DNA from: Bacteroides caecimuris
GTDB lineage: Bacteria > Bacteroidota > Bacteroidia > Bacteroidales > Bacteroidaceae
Reading direction: 5' to 3'
DNA: 64,000 bases
NCBI RefSeq assembly: GCF_001688725.2
Contig: NZ_CP015401.2
Coordinates: 1,674,001-1,738,000 of the forward strand
Shown: piece by piece, positions 25,366-34,047 of the stretch
Layout of the letters: the number at the start of each line of letters is the position of its first letter
Position numbering within the stretch: the first letter of the stretch is position 1
Program-made: the position numbers and the translations under genes
Notes under the pieces: model-generated
The model's database searches: none
What the model was told of the DNA's origin: nothing
Seen by the model: only the letters and a program-made list of their open reading frames with translations

Positions 25366-27469
25366 GCTGAATCCGTTTGCGGGCATCATCTACACTCATC
25401 ACCCTCACCATGACGTGCTGGTGGATGGACACCACTTCTGTCGGGTCGGAAATGAACCGTTCCGCCAATTGAGAAAGGTGTACAAGGCCGTTCTCCTTAA
25501 TTCCGATATCGACAAACGCCCCGAAATTGGTGATATTGCCTACAATGCCCGGAAGAATCATCCCTTCGCGCAAATCGGCTATGGTGCGTACGTTCTTGTC
25601 GAACTCGAAGACTTTGATAGCCTTGCGCGGGTCACGTCCCGGCTTGTCGAGCTCTTGCAGGATGTCCTGTAGGGTAGGTAGTCCGACGGTGGGAGTGATG
25701 TAGTCGGAAATACGGATCTTCCGGCGGAGTTCCTTGTCGGCTATCAACTCGTCGATGGTGCATTTCAGGTCTTTTGCCATTTGCTCTACGATGTGGTAGC
25801 TTTCCGGATGCACGGCGGTGCGGTCCAACGGATTTTTAGCTCCGGGGATGCGAAGAAATCCGGCACATTGCTCGAAGGCTTTGGCGCCCATGCGCGGCAC
25901 TTTCATCAGTTCTTTCCGCGAACTGAAAGCTCCGTTCTCTGCCCGGTAATTGACAATGTTCTGTGCCAGTTGCGGACCCAAACCGGAAATATAAGTAAGC
26001 AGATGACTGCTTGCCGTATTCAGATTTACCCCGACCAGGTTCACACAGTTTTCTACCGTCTGGTCGAGTGCTTTCTTCAGCTTCGCCTGGTCTACATCGT
26101 GCTGGTACTGACCCACGCCGATAGACTTGGGATCTATCTTCACCAACTCTGCCAACGGGTCCATCAGGCGGCGCCCGATGGAGACTGCCCCACGCACCGT
26201 TACGTCGTAATCCGGAAACTCGTCGCGGGCAATTTTGGAGGCCGAATAAATGGAAGCACCCTGCTCGCTGACTACAAACACGGGGATCTGGCGGTCGAAA
26301 CTCTGACTGTTGATGAAATCTTCCGTCTCCCGGCTTGCCGTTCCGTTGCCGATGGAGATGGCTTCTATCTGGTACGCCTCAATCATCTTGCGAAGTTTCG
26401 AAGCAGCCTCGCCGGTCTTGCCGACAGGAGGGTGCGGATAGATATTCTCATTGTGCAACAGATTGCTTTGCGCATCGAGGCAAACCACCTTACATCCGGT
26501 ACGGAATCCGGGGTCGATGGCGAGCACCCGTTTTTGTCCCAACGGCGCAGCGAGAAGGAGCTGGCGGAGGTTTTCGGTAAATACGCGAATCGCTTCGTCG
26601 TCGGCTTTCTCTTTGGATTGGGCGGCAAATTCTGTTTCGATGGAAGGCTTGAGCAGACGTTTGTAAGCATCCGTTGTGGCTTCGCCCACTTGACGGCTAC
26701 ATTCGTTGTTGCCACGTACGAATTGGCGTTCCAAACGTTCGATGCATGCCTCGTCGTCGGGTTGGATAGACACTTTCAGCAACCCTTCCGACTCTGCCCG
26801 GCGGATGGCGAGCAGACGGTGAGACGTGCAACGTTTCAGTGGCTCGGAGAAATCGAAATAATCGCGGTATTTTGCTGCTTCTTCCTCTTTTCCTTTGACT
26901 AGTTTTGCCGTAATCTCTGCCCGTCGCCCGAACTGGTTACGTACGGCGTTACGGGCACGCTCGTCTTCGTTCACCTGCTCCGCGATAATGTCGCGCGCAC
27001 CTTTCAGCGCATCTTCCATGTCTTTCACTTCGCCTTTCACAAAGGAAGCGGCTTTGGCGCTAAGGTTGTTTTCCCGTTGCAACAGCAGGATGGTGGCAAG
27101 CGGCTCCAGTCCTTTCTGGCGGGCCACTTCGGCACGTGTCTTCCGCTTGGGTTTGTAAGGGAGGTATATATCTTCCAGCTCCGTAGGGCTCCAGGTGTCG
27201 TTGATGCGCTTCTCCAGTTCGGCAGTCAGTTTGCCCTGTTCGGTGATGGTGGTGAGAATCGTTTCTTTCCGTTTGACGATGTCGCACAACTTATCGTGTT
27301 GCTCTTTGATCTGCTCTATCTGCACCTCATCCAGCCCGCCAGTGGCTTCCTTGCGGTATCGGCTGATGAAAGGAATCGTAGCACCTTCGCCCAAAAGATG
27401 GAGCGTGCTGCTTATTTGTCTTTCCGGTATGCCCAAAAATCCGGAAATCATCTTGTGAAATAATTCCAT
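25337..27469 (-). CDS. tex: Tex RNA-binding transcriptional accessory protein
   Basis: A 710-residue Tex/Spt6-like protein that binds nucleic acid and affects transcription. Order: N-terminal helical Tex domain (I-S-R-Y-R-K-E-A-T-G-G-L, residues ~37-48), YqgF/RNase-H-like domain (L-A-I-D-P-G-F-R-T-G-C-K, ~315), helix-hairpin-helix region (Y-I-S-G-L-G and V-P-R-M-G-A-K-A-F-E-Q-C-A-G-F-L-R-I), and a C-terminal S1 RNA-binding domain (L-P-G-I-V-G-N-I-T-N-F-G-A-F-V-D-I-G, ~645). The start at 27469 (MELFHKMISGFLG) agrees with family starts and with the -7 box at 27500-27507; the upstream open frame overlaps that box. The 3' end overlaps convergent CPBP by 29 bp. Confidence 0.95.
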   Translation of the reverse strand: MELFHKMISGFLGIPERQISSTLHLLGEGATIPFISRYRKEATGGLDEVQIEQIKEQHDKLCDIVKRKETILTTITEQGKLTAELEKRINDTWSPTELEDIYLPYKPKRKTRAEVARQKGLEPLATILLLQRENNLSAKAASFVKGEVKDMEDALKGARDIIAEQVNEDERARNAVRNQFGRRAEITAKLVKGKEEEAAKYRDYFDFSEPLKRCTSHRLLAIRRAESEGLLKVSIQPDDEACIERLERQFVRGNNECSRQVGEATTDAYKRLLKPSIETEFAAQSKEKADDEAIRVFTENLRQLLLAAPLGQKRVLAIDPGFRTGCKVVCLDAQSNLLHNENIYPHPPVGKTGEAASKLRKMIEAYQIEAISIGNGTASRETEDFINSQSFDRQIPVFVVSEQGASIYSASKIARDEFPDYDVTVRGAVSIGRRLMDPLAELVKIDPKSIGVGQYQHDVDQAKLKKALDQTVENCVNLVGVNLNTASSHLLTYISGLGPQLAQNIVNYRAENGAFSSRKELMKVPRMGAKAFEQCAGFLRIPGAKNPLDRTAVHPESYHIVEQMAKDLKCTIDELIADKELRRKIRISDYITPTVGLPTLQDILQELDKPGRDPRKAIKVFEFDKNVRTIADLREGMILPGIVGNITNFGAFVDIGIKENGLVHLSQLAERFISDPTEVVSIHQHVMVRVMSVDDARKRIQLSMIGVPQD

Positions 27470-27499
27470 AAATTGTATTTTTTGACAGTAAATGAGCGG

Positions 27500-27507
27500 C
27501 AAAAATA
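27500..27507 (-). promoter_or_regulatory. -7 box TATTTTTG for tex
   Basis: TAnnTTTG match 31 bp before the tex ATG at 27469; it argues against the longer reading frame. Confidence 0.5.
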
Positions 27508-27706
27508 CATATAAATCTGCTAAACCCGACAAGTTTTACTGTATTTACAACTCAATTAATGAATGACACATGCGTATTAACATAACATGCCCACAAGACT
27601 TTCGAACTGATCCGGATGATCTTATCAGGTCAGCAAGCAGGGCGTCTCGGTTTGTTCGATAAGTGCCTAAAAGTGTTCTTTATGTCCGGTAATGCTGTCG
27701 GTCGGC

Positions 27707-27737
27707 TTGTATATCTGATTGAATGCTGGTATATTTG
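27707..27737 (+). promoter_or_regulatory. Promoter of the AraC-type regulator (TTG-N20-TATATTTG)
   Basis: TTG at 27707-27709, then 20 bases, then TATATTTG at 27730-27737, fitting both Bacteroides boxes. The start codon follows 20 bp later. Confidence 0.65.
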
Positions 27738-27756
27738 TCGGTAAAAAAGAGAGAGT

Positions 27757-28659
27757 ATGGATATTCAAAGTGTTCCGAAAGTAGGTATTTCTTCGGTAGT
27801 TCATTCTAAACATATAGATGCCGGCAACATTGATGTTGTTGATAACGATATAGCGTTTTTCGATACGGAGAGCGTTATATCGTTGTATAACGGACCTACC
27901 AAACTGGAAGTGTTGACAGTGGGGCTTTGCCTGGAGGGTACCGGTACCTTTAAGATCAGCCTGCGCGAATTTCAATTGTGTCCCGGACGGATGGTAATAG
28001 CACTGCCTAATCAGATTGTTGAGCAGCGGCATTTCAGTCACGATTTTAAAGCCATTTTCTTTGCTGTGTCGAAGAACTTGCTGGAGGCGTTGCCTAAGCT
28101 CGGAAATGTGCTTTCTTTGTTTTTCTATCTGAAAGATTATCCGTGTTTCGATCTCACTCCGCACGAGCAGGAGGTGGTGAAGGAGTATCACGCGTTTATC
28201 AGGAAACGGTTGAGGAATAAGGAAGCTTTATACCGTAGGGAAGTGGTAACGGGACTGATGCAGGGGTTCTTTTTCGAGCTTTGCACTGTTTTTGCTAATC
28301 ATGCGCCCGCAAACGCTGCTACGATCAAGAATAAAAGCCGGAAAGAGTATATCTTCGAACGCTTTTATGAGTCTCTGGTGGAGTCTTACCAGTCTGAGCG
28401 CAGCGTAAAATACTATGCCGACCAACTGTGTCTGACGCCGAAACATCTTTCGGGAGTAGTGAAAGAGGTCAGCGGGAAAACGGTGGGAGAGTGGATTGAC
28501 GAGCTGGTGGTTCTGGAAGCGAAAGCCCTCCTGAATTCTTCAAGTATGAATATACAAGAGATTGCCGACCGGCTGAATTTTGCAAACCAGTCTTTCTTCG
28601 GGAAATACTTCAAGCATTACACCGGTATGTCTCCTAAAGAATACCGGAAAAGCCGCTAA
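27757..28659 (+). CDS. AraC-family transcriptional regulator
   Basis: A 300-residue regulator. The N-terminal ~150 residues form a cupin-like sensing domain (L-T-V-G-L-C-L-E-G-T-G-T-F-K, then P-G-R-M-V-I-A-L-P). The C-terminal ~100 residues contain the two helix-turn-helix units of the AraC/XylS family: Y-A-D-Q-L-C-L-T-P-K-H-L-S-G-V-V-K-E and I-A-D-R-L-N-F-A-N-Q-S-F-F-G-K-Y-F-K, ending G-M-S-P-K-E-Y-R. It has its own promoter (27707-27737). Its stop lies 2 bp from the stop of the convergent Crp-type gene. No nearby sugar operon marks a target. Confidence 0.92.
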   Translation: MDIQSVPKVGISSVVHSKHIDAGNIDVVDNDIAFFDTESVISLYNGPTKLEVLTVGLCLEGTGTFKISLREFQLCPGRMVIALPNQIVEQRHFSHDFKAIFFAVSKNLLEALPKLGNVLSLFFYLKDYPCFDLTPHEQEVVKEYHAFIRKRLRNKEALYRREVVTGLMQGFFFELCTVFANHAPANAATIKNKSRKEYIFERFYESLVESYQSERSVKYYADQLCLTPKHLSGVVKEVSGKTVGEWIDELVVLEAKALLNSSSMNIQEIADRLNFANQSFFGKYFKHYTGMSPKEYRKSR

Positions 28660-28661
28660 AA

Positions 28662-29246
28662 TCATAGAACGCCGGAGCGTACACGGCTTAGTGTCTCCGG
28701 TGTCATCAGAAGATAGGAAGCGATGTGTGCCAAAGGCGCACGTTTGACGATTTCCGGATGTGTTTCGAGCAAGAGGTTATAACGTTCGCGAGCGGATTCG
28801 AAACGCCAGGAGTCTGCTTTAATCTGTGATACGATTAAAGAGTACTCCAATATCTTTTGATAGAACATGTTGATTTCCCAGTTCTCCCTCGCTAATTTTT
28901 GTATCATGTCGCGGGGGAATAAGTAGATAATGGAAGGTTCAAGAGTTTCCACCATTAGCCGGGTGGGTACTTGCTTCAGAAAACTTTCAATGCACATCAC
29001 GATACATCCTTCGTATGAGAAATGCTCGGTCACGTCTTTCCCGTTTTTGTAATAGTATTGCCTAAGCATACCTTTTCCTACAAAAACAATTTCGTTGGCT
29101 ACTTCTCCTTCGTTGAGTGCTATGGCTCCTTTGGGAAACTCTTCACGAATCAGTATGCTTTCTATCTGCCGTCTTCCTTCTATACTCATCTCCGGAAAGC
29201 GGGAATTGACAACAGCATTTACAGTTTCTCTTAATAGTGTATCCAT
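28662..29246 (-). CDS. Crp/Fnr-type cyclic-nucleotide-binding-domain regulator
   Basis: A 194-residue protein with a cNMP-binding beta roll (I-A-L-N-E-G-E-V-A-N-E-I-V-F-V-G-K-G-M-L-R, residues ~37-60; Y-E-G-C-I-V-M-C-I-E-S-F, ~78-90) and a short C-terminal winged-helix (A-H-I-A-S-Y-L-L-M-T-P-E-T-L-S-R-V-R). The DNA-binding domain ends after S-R-V-R-S-G-V-L, as in many Bacteroidota members. The Arg that contacts cAMP in E. coli Crp is not obvious, so the ligand is unknown. A -7 box lies at 29269-29276. Confidence 0.88.
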   Translation of the reverse strand: MDTLLRETVNAVVNSRFPEMSIEGRRQIESILIREEFPKGAIALNEGEVANEIVFVGKGMLRQYYYKNGKDVTEHFSYEGCIVMCIESFLKQVPTRLMVETLEPSIIYLFPRDMIQKLARENWEINMFYQKILEYSLIVSQIKADSWRFESARERYNLLLETHPEIVKRAPLAHIASYLLMTPETLSRVRSGVL

Positions 29247-29268
29247 GTTTTTTCTGTCTTTATGTGTG

Positions 29269-29276
29269 CAAAAATA
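29269..29276 (-). promoter_or_regulatory. -7 box TATTTTTG for the Crp-type gene
   Basis: TAnnTTTG match 23 bp before the start at 29246. Confidence 0.45.
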
Positions 29277-29319
29277 CTAAAAACGGTTGACATAATTCAA
29301 GGGTGGTATATAAAAGATG

Positions 29320-29327
29320 TATCTTTG
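29320..29327 (+). promoter_or_regulatory. -7 box TATCTTTG before the lipoprotein stub
   Basis: An exact TAnnTTTG box 21 bp before the ATG at 29349, with an A/G-rich ribosome-binding stretch (AAGAAGGAAG) between. No clear -33 box. Confidence 0.5.
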
Positions 29328-29348
29328 TCCGTAAAATCAAGAAGGAAG

Positions 29349-29426
29349 ATGATTATGAATAAGATAATAGTGGCGGTGTTACTGCTCTGTTTGAGTGGTT
29401 GCGTGAGGGAAAAAATGATACTTTGA
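29349..29426 (+). pseudogene. 25-residue lipoprotein-signal stub
   Basis: The frame reads M-I-M-N-K-I-I-V-A-V-L-L-L-C-L-S-G-C-V-R-E-K and stops 7 codons after a perfect lipobox (L-S-G-C). A -7 box and a ribosome-binding site lie upstream, so it is probably transcribed and translated. It looks like the surviving 5' end of a lipoprotein gene whose body has been deleted; a functional micro-lipoprotein is a less likely alternative. Confidence 0.5.
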
Positions 29427-29484
29427 TTAGATATAGGGGCAATGAAAAAGCCCCTTACTTGTTAGCAAGAGGCTCGTAATCAGA

Positions 29485-29559
29485 TGGTAGTGGGTACGAG
29501 AATCGAACTCGTATTACATGCGTGAGAGGCATGTGTCCTAACCGTTAGACGAACCCACC
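29485..29559 (-). tRNA. tRNA-Glu (anticodon CTC)
   Basis: 75 bases including the encoded CCA. Acceptor GGTGGGT pairs with ACCCACT (G1-U72 wobble), D arm T-CGTCTAACGGTTAGGA, anticodon stem ACATGC/GCATGT around loop CTCTCAC giving CTC, T arm with GTTCGATTC. Part of a two-tRNA cluster on the minus strand, downstream of tRNA-Ser. Confidence 0.95.
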
Positions 29560-29573
29560 GGAGTTTGATAGAT

Positions 29574-29610
29574 TAAAAAGAGCCAAGTCTTTAAAACTTA
29601 GCTCTTTTTT
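29574..29610. terminator. Hairpin between the two tRNA genes
   Basis: AAAAAGAGC and GCTCTTTTTT, with AAGT/ACTT inside, form a two-way terminator-like hairpin. It would make tRNA-Ser and tRNA-Glu separate transcripts, or act as a processing site. Confidence 0.7.
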
Positions 29611-29624
29611 ATTTTGAGATTTTG

Positions 29625-29711
29625 CGGAAGCTGGGGGATTCGAACCCCCGGTACCCTTGCGAGTACGTCAGTTTAGCAAACTGGTGGTTTCAGCCACTCA
29701 CCCAAACTTCC
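29625..29711 (-). tRNA. tRNA-Ser (anticodon GCT)
   Basis: 87 bases with a long variable arm (type II). Acceptor GGAAGTT/AGCTTCC with discriminator G, anticodon stem CAGTT/AACTG around loop TTGCTAA giving GCT, variable stem GTAC.../...GTAC, T arm GGGGGTTCGAATCCCCC. CCA is not encoded, unlike the neighbouring tRNA-Glu. Confidence 0.95.
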
Positions 29712-29978
29712 TTGAACCCGCATTCTCTCTCAAATGCGGTGCAAAGATAGAGGGAACTTTTGGACTATGCAAATCTTTTAGCAAGATTTTTTTTACCTGT
29801 TTTTTGTAAAATGAGATAACATGCTATGTTTCAAATGTTAAACGGGAGAATTTTTTTCGAAAGCTTTTGATTTTTGTTGATGGAATGGGAACTTGAAGCA
29901 TATTGACGTTATCTTCATGAGATAGGATAAACATCCGGATGGGATAGTGACGGTATATTTGACGTGAGAAAAAGACAT

Positions 29979-30007
29979 AAAAAAAAGGCTATCTATCCCA
30001 GACAGCC
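29979..30007 (-). terminator. Terminator of the ravA-viaA operon
   Basis: On the minus strand, GGCTGTCT-GGGAT-AGATAGCC followed by a run of eight T. It lies about 120 bp past the viaA stop. Between 29712 and 30127 I otherwise see no gene, only A/T-rich DNA. Confidence 0.75.
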
Positions 30008-30127
30008 AATCTTTTTGTTAACCTTAAATCTAATACTATGAAAAACACACTACAAATATACGGACTTCTGTCAACTTAGCAAATAAAACAAGAAAAAAGA
30101 GATATTTTATAACATTGATTAAATGTT

Positions 30128-31552
30128 TCATTCCTCCATTCTATTTTTATTAAGACTTTCGGCGTTTTGAATGGTATATTCCCAATATTTATCACATAAT
30201 TTCAGATAGCTGGTCTCGGCACTCTTGCCGCCTAAAGAAATAGCGTACATCTTTGTCTGTTTTGCTTTTGCGTGTTCGACGGTCCGCGATAGTAGTTGAT
30301 CGACAGGACGCATCTCAAAGTCCGATACGGTGATAATGTCCGCTTCCGAATATCCTTCTTCGCTGATCTTCCGCAAAGCATGCGTGATGACAGGTTCTAT
30401 ATCAGTTCCGCCATGAAAGGATTGGCATAAGAAATCGACCAGGCGATCGAAACTGCTGCCTAAATCTGTGATTTCAATGCACTCGATGTCATCGGAAAAC
30501 AAGATGACGTAACATTTTCGGTGTTGCACTTCCGTCAGTTCGGCAATGGCTAGTAGGGCGGATTTTGCGATTCTTTCTCGTTCGCCTGCCATGGAACCGG
30601 AAGTGTCCAGACAAACAATGAAAGGACCTTCGGCTTCCTCGGAAACTTCGTTCCCTATCGTTTTCTTGTCGTTGATGGTTTGCTTTTCGTGTGATTGATA
30701 GTCGATGACTTGCAATCTCTTCTCAATGAAACGCTCAAAGAAAATAGGTTGCAGGCTATTTTCAGCCAGATAGCAATATTCCAAGGGAAGAAGGCTGTTT
30801 AAGTCGTTTCCTTCGCAAATGCCTGCAATATCGCTTCGGGTGGCATGAGATATAATTTGTTCCCGATGAATACCGGCAGTCATTTTGAAACGTTTCCGGC
30901 TGCTTTGGTGTTTCTTTCCTAAGATTTCTACCAGTTCACGGATAACGGGATTCCGTTTGATTGTTTCTTCGTATTCTAAAATCTGTTCTGCGATCTGTTT
31001 ATGATTGCGGAGTAACCAGACGAGGCGTGAGCCGCCACGTACCGGAAGATTTTTGGCAAGTGATAGCTGAAGACGGTAGAAATCATCACAAAGCCGCTCG
31101 ATATGTTCCATCTGATAATTGAACTCGTTGTTCGAGAGCAATGTGTGCCATTTGTCGAAGAAGAGAGTCCGCAACGCTTTCCATTCTTTAGAGCGCGGGC
31201 TGATTGCGTCAAAACGCTGGAGGTAGTATTTTACGTTGAGGTCTACCAGGTGATATCTCATTGAGAACGGGTAGGCGCTGTTTTTCAGGAATTGGAGAAA
31301 CTTGGCGTCGGATGCTTCATCCATTTCATGAAAGTATTCCCATTGCGATGCGTAGTGGGAGTAGAAATCTTGCAGGGAGGGTTGCGTGTGACGAAAATAC
31401 CGGTGAATATCCGCATCCAGTTCTTCGGGACGGATAATCCGGTTGTGCAGTTGTTCGTCGTACACGTCGTAGGCTATTCTCTGCAATTTCTCATAATAAA
31501 TCTCTTGCAGATGTTTGAGCCTAATACTCTCTGTTCTCTTGTTCATGGGCAT
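30128..31552 (-). CDS. viaA: ViaA-like VWA-domain protein
   Basis: A 474-residue partner of the upstream MoxR-type ATPase. The N-terminal ~290 residues are helical; the C-terminal von Willebrand A domain has the complete metal-ion-dependent site D-T-S-G-S (~residue 314), the Thr of G-G-T-D (~390) and the acidic V-S-D-F-E (~420). It overlaps the 3' end of the ravA gene by 32 bp, which implies coupled translation. In E. coli, RavA-ViaA associates with phospholipids and respiratory complexes and alters aminoglycoside sensitivity; the Bacteroides role is inferred. An alternative start lies two codons downstream. Confidence 0.87.
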   Translation of the reverse strand: MPMNKRTESIRLKHLQEIYYEKLQRIAYDVYDEQLHNRIIRPEELDADIHRYFRHTQPSLQDFYSHYASQWEYFHEMDEASDAKFLQFLKNSAYPFSMRYHLVDLNVKYYLQRFDAISPRSKEWKALRTLFFDKWHTLLSNNEFNYQMEHIERLCDDFYRLQLSLAKNLPVRGGSRLVWLLRNHKQIAEQILEYEETIKRNPVIRELVEILGKKHQSSRKRFKMTAGIHREQIISHATRSDIAGICEGNDLNSLLPLEYCYLAENSLQPIFFERFIEKRLQVIDYQSHEKQTINDKKTIGNEVSEEAEGPFIVCLDTSGSMAGERERIAKSALLAIAELTEVQHRKCYVILFSDDIECIEITDLGSSFDRLVDFLCQSFHGGTDIEPVITHALRKISEEGYSEADIITVSDFEMRPVDQLLSRTVEHAKAKQTKMYAISLGGKSAETSYLKLCDKYWEYTIQNAESLNKNRMEE

Positions 31553-33095
31553 GAGCGATGATGCGGAGTTCGTTCCGGTAATTCTCTATGATATGTGCAG
31601 TCTCTCCTAAGATTCGCTTGATCTTGCTTTTTTGCGATGAGCTTAAGAAGAGATGGTCTTTTATATATGCTGTTTCCCGTTCGGAGATTGTTTTATATTC
31701 CACCTCCATTTGATGCAGCAAATCGATCACTTCCTGCAATGTAAATTCGAACGGAGTGCTGCCATCCTGTTGTGCGGGCAAAGGGTCGCAATTGTCATAA
31801 CATAGTAACGGATATTCCTGATTGTTGACGAAAACAGACCGTCTTCCTTTTCGGAGGGAATAGATATTCTTTTGCGCGATATTTCTGTTCTTTACAAAAT
31901 CGTAGGCTTTCAGGATTTTGTTGACCGGACGGAATTTATCTTGTTGGATATAAAACAACCGGTTGCTGTCTTTCTTCAAAGACTGGTAATCGGAAGCAAA
32001 AATGAGTAGATTCCCGGCAATGTGATAACCTTCTATGCGATGGTAGAAGGTGTCTACGACCTGGATTCCCGGATCGCTAAGTTCTCGCAGGCTGTGTTCG
32101 GACTTCATGTTCTCTTTCAGTGTGTCCAATTTTTGTTCCAGCCGTTTTTCTCCTAACAGATAGGTGTTGATGCCTCGCGCTATCGACTGTTCTACAATCT
32201 CTTCGATGATGGGGAGCTGCGGAATTGCATCCCACAGGCAGGCGCTCATCAACAGGCAGTCGGAGAAATGAATTCCCGGAGATTCATTCAGATAGGCGGA
32301 TGTGCGGAGCAGACCTACTATTTTCTTCCAGCGGCGGTCGGATACATAGATAGGAGGGGTGTTTTCGTCTCGTCCTGTGTTGTATTGTTCAATTTCTCGT
32401 TTGATATTGTGAATCAGCTCGAAGATGGTATAGTGTATGCCCACTTTTTCGCTTTCAGCTTGTATCTGGTTGTATAATTCATCGTCTACTTGGAGCTTTT
32501 CCGGGATTTCAGGTTCTATCTCCCGCGTAGAAGAAATCATCTGATCGAACGCATATTCTTGCTCAATACATCCGACAAACTGACGGATCAGGAAGCGGTC
32601 GTATAAAGCTTCCAGTCCTTCACCTTTTGCCGGCAACTCGTTGGAAGCGGCAATCAATGCTTTCAGGGGTACACGCACTGTAAATTGTCCGTTGCGGTAT
32701 ATCTTTTCATTGATTACCGTCAAAAGGGAATTTTGGATAGCAGGACCGGCTTTCCATATTTCATCCAGAAAGACGATTGATGCTGTCGGCAGGTATCCTT
32801 TTGTGATGCGTTCGTACGTATCTTCATCCTTCAATTTTGAAATGGAGACGGGACCGAATATTTCGTCCGGTGTACTGAAGCGGGACATCAGATATTCAAA
32901 AGCATCTGCACCTTTAAATGCCAGTTTGAGCCTGCGTGCTACCAAACTCTTGGCTACTCCCGGAGGGCCCAACAGAAAGATACTTTCCCCTGCCATGGCG
33001 GATAGTAGAGACAGTGCGATGGTGTGTTCTTTTTCGAATACTCCCTCGTTGAGGGACTTCAACAATTGGGTGATATGTGATTTGATAGACTTCAT
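31521..33095 (-). CDS. ravA: RavA-like MoxR-family AAA+ ATPase
   Basis: A 524-residue AAA+ ATPase of the MoxR/RavA group. Walker A L-L-G-P-P-G-V-A-K-S, Walker B I-V-F-L-D-E-I-W-K, sensor-1 A-A-S-N-E-L-P and arginine-finger region Y-D-R-F-L-I-R are clear in the first ~230 residues; the rest is the LARA-like C-terminal region. The frame is open 48 codons upstream of the chosen ATG (33095), but that stretch contains a -7 box (TATCTTTG, 33130-33137) and lacks family similarity. It overlaps viaA by 32 bp. In the family, RavA hexamers remodel clients together with ViaA. Confidence 0.9.
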   Translation of the reverse strand: MKSIKSHITQLLKSLNEGVFEKEHTIALSLLSAMAGESIFLLGPPGVAKSLVARRLKLAFKGADAFEYLMSRFSTPDEIFGPVSISKLKDEDTYERITKGYLPTASIVFLDEIWKAGPAIQNSLLTVINEKIYRNGQFTVRVPLKALIAASNELPAKGEGLEALYDRFLIRQFVGCIEQEYAFDQMISSTREIEPEIPEKLQVDDELYNQIQAESEKVGIHYTIFELIHNIKREIEQYNTGRDENTPPIYVSDRRWKKIVGLLRTSAYLNESPGIHFSDCLLMSACLWDAIPQLPIIEEIVEQSIARGINTYLLGEKRLEQKLDTLKENMKSEHSLRELSDPGIQVVDTFYHRIEGYHIAGNLLIFASDYQSLKKDSNRLFYIQQDKFRPVNKILKAYDFVKNRNIAQKNIYSLRKGRRSVFVNNQEYPLLCYDNCDPLPAQQDGSTPFEFTLQEVIDLLHQMEVEYKTISERETAYIKDHLFLSSSQKSKIKRILGETAHIIENYRNELRIIAHAHEQENREY

Positions 33096-33129
33096 GCGAC
33101 GGATAATTTCATGTGTTGTTAGTGGGAGG

Positions 33130-33137
33130 CAAAGATA
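33130..33137 (-). promoter_or_regulatory. -7 box TATCTTTG for ravA-viaA
   Basis: Exact TAnnTTTG match on the minus strand, 35 bp before the ATG at 33095. It lies inside the longer open frame and so decides the start. Confidence 0.6.
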
Positions 33138-33309
33138 CAAGAATTCTTTGAAATAGACTTCACCGGAGGAATTTACCCCTGGATTTAGGCAATTTCCTCC
33201 CGATAAGTAGGAGTTTTCAGTTTCATGGGGAAAATTCATTCTCTACTTTTGCTCTATCGAAAGAGAAATGATATATAATAGTTTAGTGAACCATTAAAAA
33301 TAAAGGAAT

Positions 33310-33756
33310 ATGAAAACGAGCACATTTAAATACTTCGGTTTGGCATTGATGGCTATATTGATGGTAAGTTTTACCTCTTGCGAAGTGGAAATAGACAGTT
33401 TCTATGATGATGATAATAATGGTGTAGGGTACTATAACCGTTCAGCTGATTTATGTAGCCGTACTTGGGTCAGTTTCTACCGCGACATGGACGGTAACTA
33501 TTGCCGTCAGGAACTGGACTTCTTTTTAGACCATACCGGAATCGACCGTATACGGGTGGAATATCCTAATGGAGTAGTAAATCATTATGAATATAATTTC
33601 CGTTGGAGTTGGGAAAATTATGCACAGACTTCCATTCGTATGTCATACGGACCGAATGATGTTTCATATCTGGATGATGTATATATCGGTGGAAACAGAT
33701 TAAGCGGTTATCTGGATGGACGAAATAATTTTGTGGAGTTTCAAGGGAAAAGATAA
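33310..33756 (+). CDS. Small lipoprotein of unknown function
   Basis: A 148-residue protein with a signal sequence ending in the lipobox S-F-T-S-C (Cys24). The mature part starts with an acidic run (D-D-D-N-N), then reads as beta strands rich in aromatics (S-R-T-W-V-S-F-Y-R-D, Y-E-Y-N-F-R-W-S-W-E-N-Y) and repeats of G/Y/D near the end, suggesting a small lipocalin-like or jelly-roll fold. No family recognised with certainty. A possible -7 box TACTTTTG lies at 33244-33251. It diverges from ravA-viaA, so the two share a 214-bp upstream region. Confidence 0.75.
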   Translation: MKTSTFKYFGLALMAILMVSFTSCEVEIDSFYDDDNNGVGYYNRSADLCSRTWVSFYRDMDGNYCRQELDFFLDHTGIDRIRVEYPNGVVNHYEYNFRWSWENYAQTSIRMSYGPNDVSYLDDVYIGGNRLSGYLDGRNNFVEFQGKR

Positions 33757-33867
33757 AGAAATAGGTAAGTGTAAAGGACGAAACAAGTAAAAAGCATTGT
33801 TGGAAGGATAACAAGATGCGGGTAAAAAGAGTAATCAATAAGATTTCAGGATATACGAATCAGGGTA

Positions 33868-33967
33868 TAATTAACGTCAGTTCGATTAAGCTTATACTAT
33901 TTCGATTCTCCTCCTTCAGGAAGGATGGGAAACCATGCGGACGAAATTATATCGAACTTACGTTAAT
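33868..33967. repeat. Family-B miniature element (ACGTCAGTTCGAT... ends)
   Basis: About 97 bp, with ends AATTAACGTCAGTTCGAT and ATCGAACTTACGTTAATT as inverted repeats, an interior hairpin (CTCCTTCAGGAAGGA) and the conserved block ACCATGCGGACGAA next to the right end. No coding capacity. Related copies: 45832-45909, 59029-59128, and a shortened one at 51929-51992. Confidence 0.85.
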
Positions 33968-33994
33968 TGGGGCGCGAAATGAAAGCTTAAAAGT

Positions 33995-34025
33995 TTTGAA
34001 CCGGACTAAATAGTTTTTATCTTTG
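33995..34025 (+). promoter_or_regulatory. Promoter TTTG-N19-TATCTTTG of the YidE-type transporter
   Basis: TTTG at 33995-33998 and TATCTTTG at 34018-34025 with a 19-base spacer: the best match in the window to the Bacteroides -33/-7 consensus. The ATG follows 22 bp later. Confidence 0.8.
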
Positions 34026-34047
34026 CGCCCTATTAGTTTTTATATAC

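Noticed and set aside
29485..29711. tRNA genes as a mobile-element attachment site
   Set aside because: I found no repeated tRNA 3' end nearby and no integrase.
33095..33239. Longer RavA start at 33239
   Set aside because: The extra 48 codons contain a -7 box (33130-33137) and lack family similarity; ATG 33095 is preferred.
33816..34013. 65-codon plus-strand ORF
   Set aside because: Most of it lies in the family-B repeat element and it runs into the YidE promoter; no family resemblance.
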